Of a stretch of 64,000 nucleotides of DNA, positions 62,352 through 64,000 are shown in pieces. Under the pieces are notes generated by a model, which saw nothing but the letters and a program-made list of their open reading frames with translations, was not told the origin of the DNA and ran no database searches. Origin of the DNA: Methyloligella sp. (lineage in GTDB: Bacteria; Pseudomonadota; Alphaproteobacteria; Rhizobiales; HXMU1428-3); the NCBI GenBank assembly GCA_021604645.1, contig BQJJ01000005.1:207983-271982 (forward strand), in the 5' to 3' direction. The position numbers and the translations under genes were made by a program. Numbering within the stretch: the first letter of the stretch is position 1; every line of letters begins with the position of its first letter.

Positions 62352-63518
62352 CTAATATTTAAAGGGCTCTGTGCCTTTACCCAGAATGTCTATGTAATCT
62401 TTATAGACATAAATTTTATGACGTTCTTTGCCGGTAATTTCTTTAAGAATTCCGTATTTCTCCAAGGCCGTAAGTGATCTTAAGATGGTTGGTAATGAGA
62501 GGCCGCTTGCCTGTTTGATCTTGCTTGTATTCGATATTGGCTGGCTCTGAAAATAATTATGGATCGTTAAAATAGCAGCCGTTGGTTTTCCGTCTTTTTC
62601 AATTTTTTTACGATCTTCATTAAACAAAGCAATAATAGACTGTGCCGTTTCGCAGGCTTGATTTGCTGTATCAATTACACCTATTAAGAAAAACCGAACC
62701 CAAGCTTCCCAATCACCGGTTTCTCTTACTGCTTGCAGGTGGTCGTAATATGCTTGTCTATTCGCTTTGAAATATAAGCTTAGATACAAGAGAGGTTCTT
62801 TTAAAATACCTTCCATGCACAAAATGAATGTAATCAACAAACGACCCACACGACCATTACCGTCTAAAAATGGATGTATCGTTTCAAACTGAACATGTAT
62901 CATAGCTGCTTTCACTAGTGCTGGCAGTGCAACATTTTCGTCATGCAGGAATTTCTCGAAAGAATCTAATGTCTCCATCAGTTGGTTCGGAGGAGGGGGG
63001 ACAAATTTAGCTTCGCTTGGGCTCAGACCTCCAATCCAATTTTGAGTTGACCGAAATTCACCGGGCATCTTATTGCCGCCCCTTGCTCCACTCATCAGTT
63101 GTTCGTGAATTTCTCTAATCAAGCGAAGAGACAAAGGAAAACTCTTTAAACGGTCAAGACCGTAATTCATGGCAGCTACATAATTAGAAACTTCTTGCAC
63201 ATCATCCATAGGTGCGCCTGGAGCTTCTTGTTGTTCATACAACAATAGATCTGATAATGAGGATTGTGTGCCTTCAATTTGAGAGGATAAAACCGCTTCT
63301 TTTCGTACATACATATAGAGAAATAGAGAATGATCCGGCAGAACCATGCTCATTCCGTCCAACCGACCAAGGGCTGTTGTTGCTTTATCTAGAAGAGGAT
63401 ACAGACCATCCATGTTCAAAGGAGGAGTGGGGGGAAGATCTTTTGGTACATAAGCATTGTAATGCTCTCCCGCCAGAGAACATTTAACAAACTTATCGAT
63501 GCGCTGTTCATGGTTCAT
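62352..63518 (-). CDS. Fic family protein
   Basis: 388 residues. The Fic core motif HPFLDGNGRVGR (about 215-226) is complete, so AMP transfer is possible. The N-terminal inhibitory motif SSQIEGT (78-84) places it among self-inhibited Fic proteins. A C-terminal winged helix (about 320-380: TSKIKQASGLSLPTILRSLT) suggests DNA binding, common in this Fic group. The upstream region has repeated AACTAACAT boxes, consistent with autoregulation. Confidence 0.9.
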   Translation of the reverse strand: MNHEQRIDKFVKCSLAGEHYNAYVPKDLPPTPPLNMDGLYPLLDKATTALGRLDGMSMVLPDHSLFLYMYVRKEAVLSSQIEGTQSSLSDLLLYEQQEAPGAPMDDVQEVSNYVAAMNYGLDRLKSFPLSLRLIREIHEQLMSGARGGNKMPGEFRSTQNWIGGLSPSEAKFVPPPPNQLMETLDSFEKFLHDENVALPALVKAAMIHVQFETIHPFLDGNGRVGRLLITFILCMEGILKEPLLYLSLYFKANRQAYYDHLQAVRETGDWEAWVRFFLIGVIDTANQACETAQSIIALFNEDRKKIEKDGKPTAAILTIHNYFQSQPISNTSKIKQASGLSLPTILRSLTALEKYGILKEITGKERHKIYVYKDYIDILGKGTEPFKY

Positions 63519-63528
63519 TTTATAAAAT

Positions 63529-63647
63529 AACTAACATTTTCTCTTGTTTTTGTAACTTAGGTTAAATTAACTAACTTGAATGTTAGTTGCAAGCTTTTAA
63601 CTAACATTTTTCTTGTTTTTTGTTAGTTAAATGAACATAACTAACAT
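63529..63647. promoter_or_regulatory. operator array upstream of the Fic gene
   Basis: AACTAACAT occurs at 63529, 63599 and 63639, AACTAAC at 63569, and the inverse GTTAGTT at 63582 and 63622. The block 63529-63575 recurs imperfectly at 63599-63645 (70-bp period). Probable binding sites for the Fic winged helix or the XRE regulator upstream. Confidence 0.6.
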
Positions 63648-63691
63648 ATATGATAGATAAATCTGCTCATTTCTTTTCTTTCAATTAGGGG

Positions 63692-64000
63692 CTAATTGAG
63701 CTTTCTTGTCTCGATTAAGCCCTCAAGCTCTGTTCTGAATTCATCTAAGAATTCATTTGGATTTTTGTGTTTGCCCAAGGCATAAAGCACTGTTGATAGT
63801 TCATCTTCGCACTGGGTGTAAAAGATCAGTTTTGCGATGTCAGTCACCTGTCCTTCAATCGCACTGAAAAATATTTGCACCGGTACATTTAAAGCGATTG
63901 AGATTCTATGCAGCTCTGATCCACTAAACGCCATCCAGCCTTGTTCGCGGTAATGATATTGTTTGAGATCAAGCTTTGTTTTTTCCGCAACATACTCTGG
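63692..64000 (-). CDS. XRE-type regulator, truncated by the window edge
   Basis: The frame is open to the last base of the window, giving at least 102 residues. EYVAEKTKLDLKQYHYREQG and GSELHRISIALNVPVQIFF are the final helices of an XRE helix-turn-helix with the usual start of the C-terminal domain. The N-terminus lies beyond 64000. Divergence from nothing visible; it faces the same direction as the Fic gene, with the operator array between them. Confidence 0.65.
   Translation of the reverse strand, partial: PEYVAEKTKLDLKQYHYREQGWMAFSGSELHRISIALNVPVQIFFSAIEGQVTDIAKLIFYTQCEDELSTVLYALGKHKNPNEFLDEFRTELEGLIETRKLN

Overview
The window is from an alphaproteobacterium with a fairly AT-rich genome, most likely from or near the Hyphomicrobiales (Rhizobiales). 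Evidence for this: a mesaconyl-CoA hydratase and an Mcl2-type malyl-CoA thioesterase (ethylmalonyl-CoA pathway set); the cysH/ferredoxin/cysG/DUF2849/cysI/DUF934 sulfate-assimilation order; the grxC/nitrilase/DUF1178 cluster; an initiator tRNA with an A-T pair in place of the first of the three usual anticodon-stem G-C pairs; and a bufABC copper-buffer operon. The taxonomic call is inference from gene content only.

Layout. 1-12.7 kb: a GFA-type zinc protein, a TetR-controlled pair of membrane proteins with two clear palindromic operators, a sterol-desaturase-like protein facing a second TetR, a fluoroacetate-dehalogenase-like hydrolase, methyltransferase plus MarR, a secreted protein, mesaconyl-CoA hydratase, a flippase, Mcl2 and pyridoxal kinase. 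12.8-15.5 kb: bufferin operon bufA-bufB-bufC-doxX with a strong hairpin after bufA. 16-22 kb: a double-AAA ATPase, an EVE protein, DUF1761, glutaredoxin, nitrilase and DUF1178. 22-27.5 kb: assimilatory sulfate reduction. 27.8-45 kb: envelope proteins (a cysteine-rich protein with a terminal S74 chaperone domain, OmpA-like, M23 peptidase, two Sel1 paralogues, a zincin), cobM, leuB, leuD, an EEP-fold protein, a glycosyltransferase and a pabB-pabC fusion.

From 45.6 kb to the right edge lies a genomic island inserted at the 3' end of the initiator tRNA gene. It has a large serine recombinase that reads backwards into the tRNA, a four-gene operon around a TraG/VirD4-like coupling protein split into two genes exactly between Walker A and the rest of the ATPase, a membrane-anchored XRE regulator, a small resolvase, an overlapping pair encoding a PHP-ATPase and a small partner (defence candidate), a Fic protein with an operator array, and a truncated XRE gene at the edge. 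No relaxase, mating-pore genes or right attachment site are visible.

The most interesting feature outside genes is a pair of intergenic repeat families scattered through 12.6-45.3 kb and not seen in the island. Family A is a roughly 30-bp double-stem hairpin with a fixed TTCA bulge and fixed CCAC loop, in which both the inner and outer stems change sequence between copies with compensating changes on the other side. Family B is a longer modular element of several hairpins with constant linkers and covarying stems. Some copies are nested inside others. The pattern points to selection on structure (RNA or single-stranded DNA) rather than on sequence.
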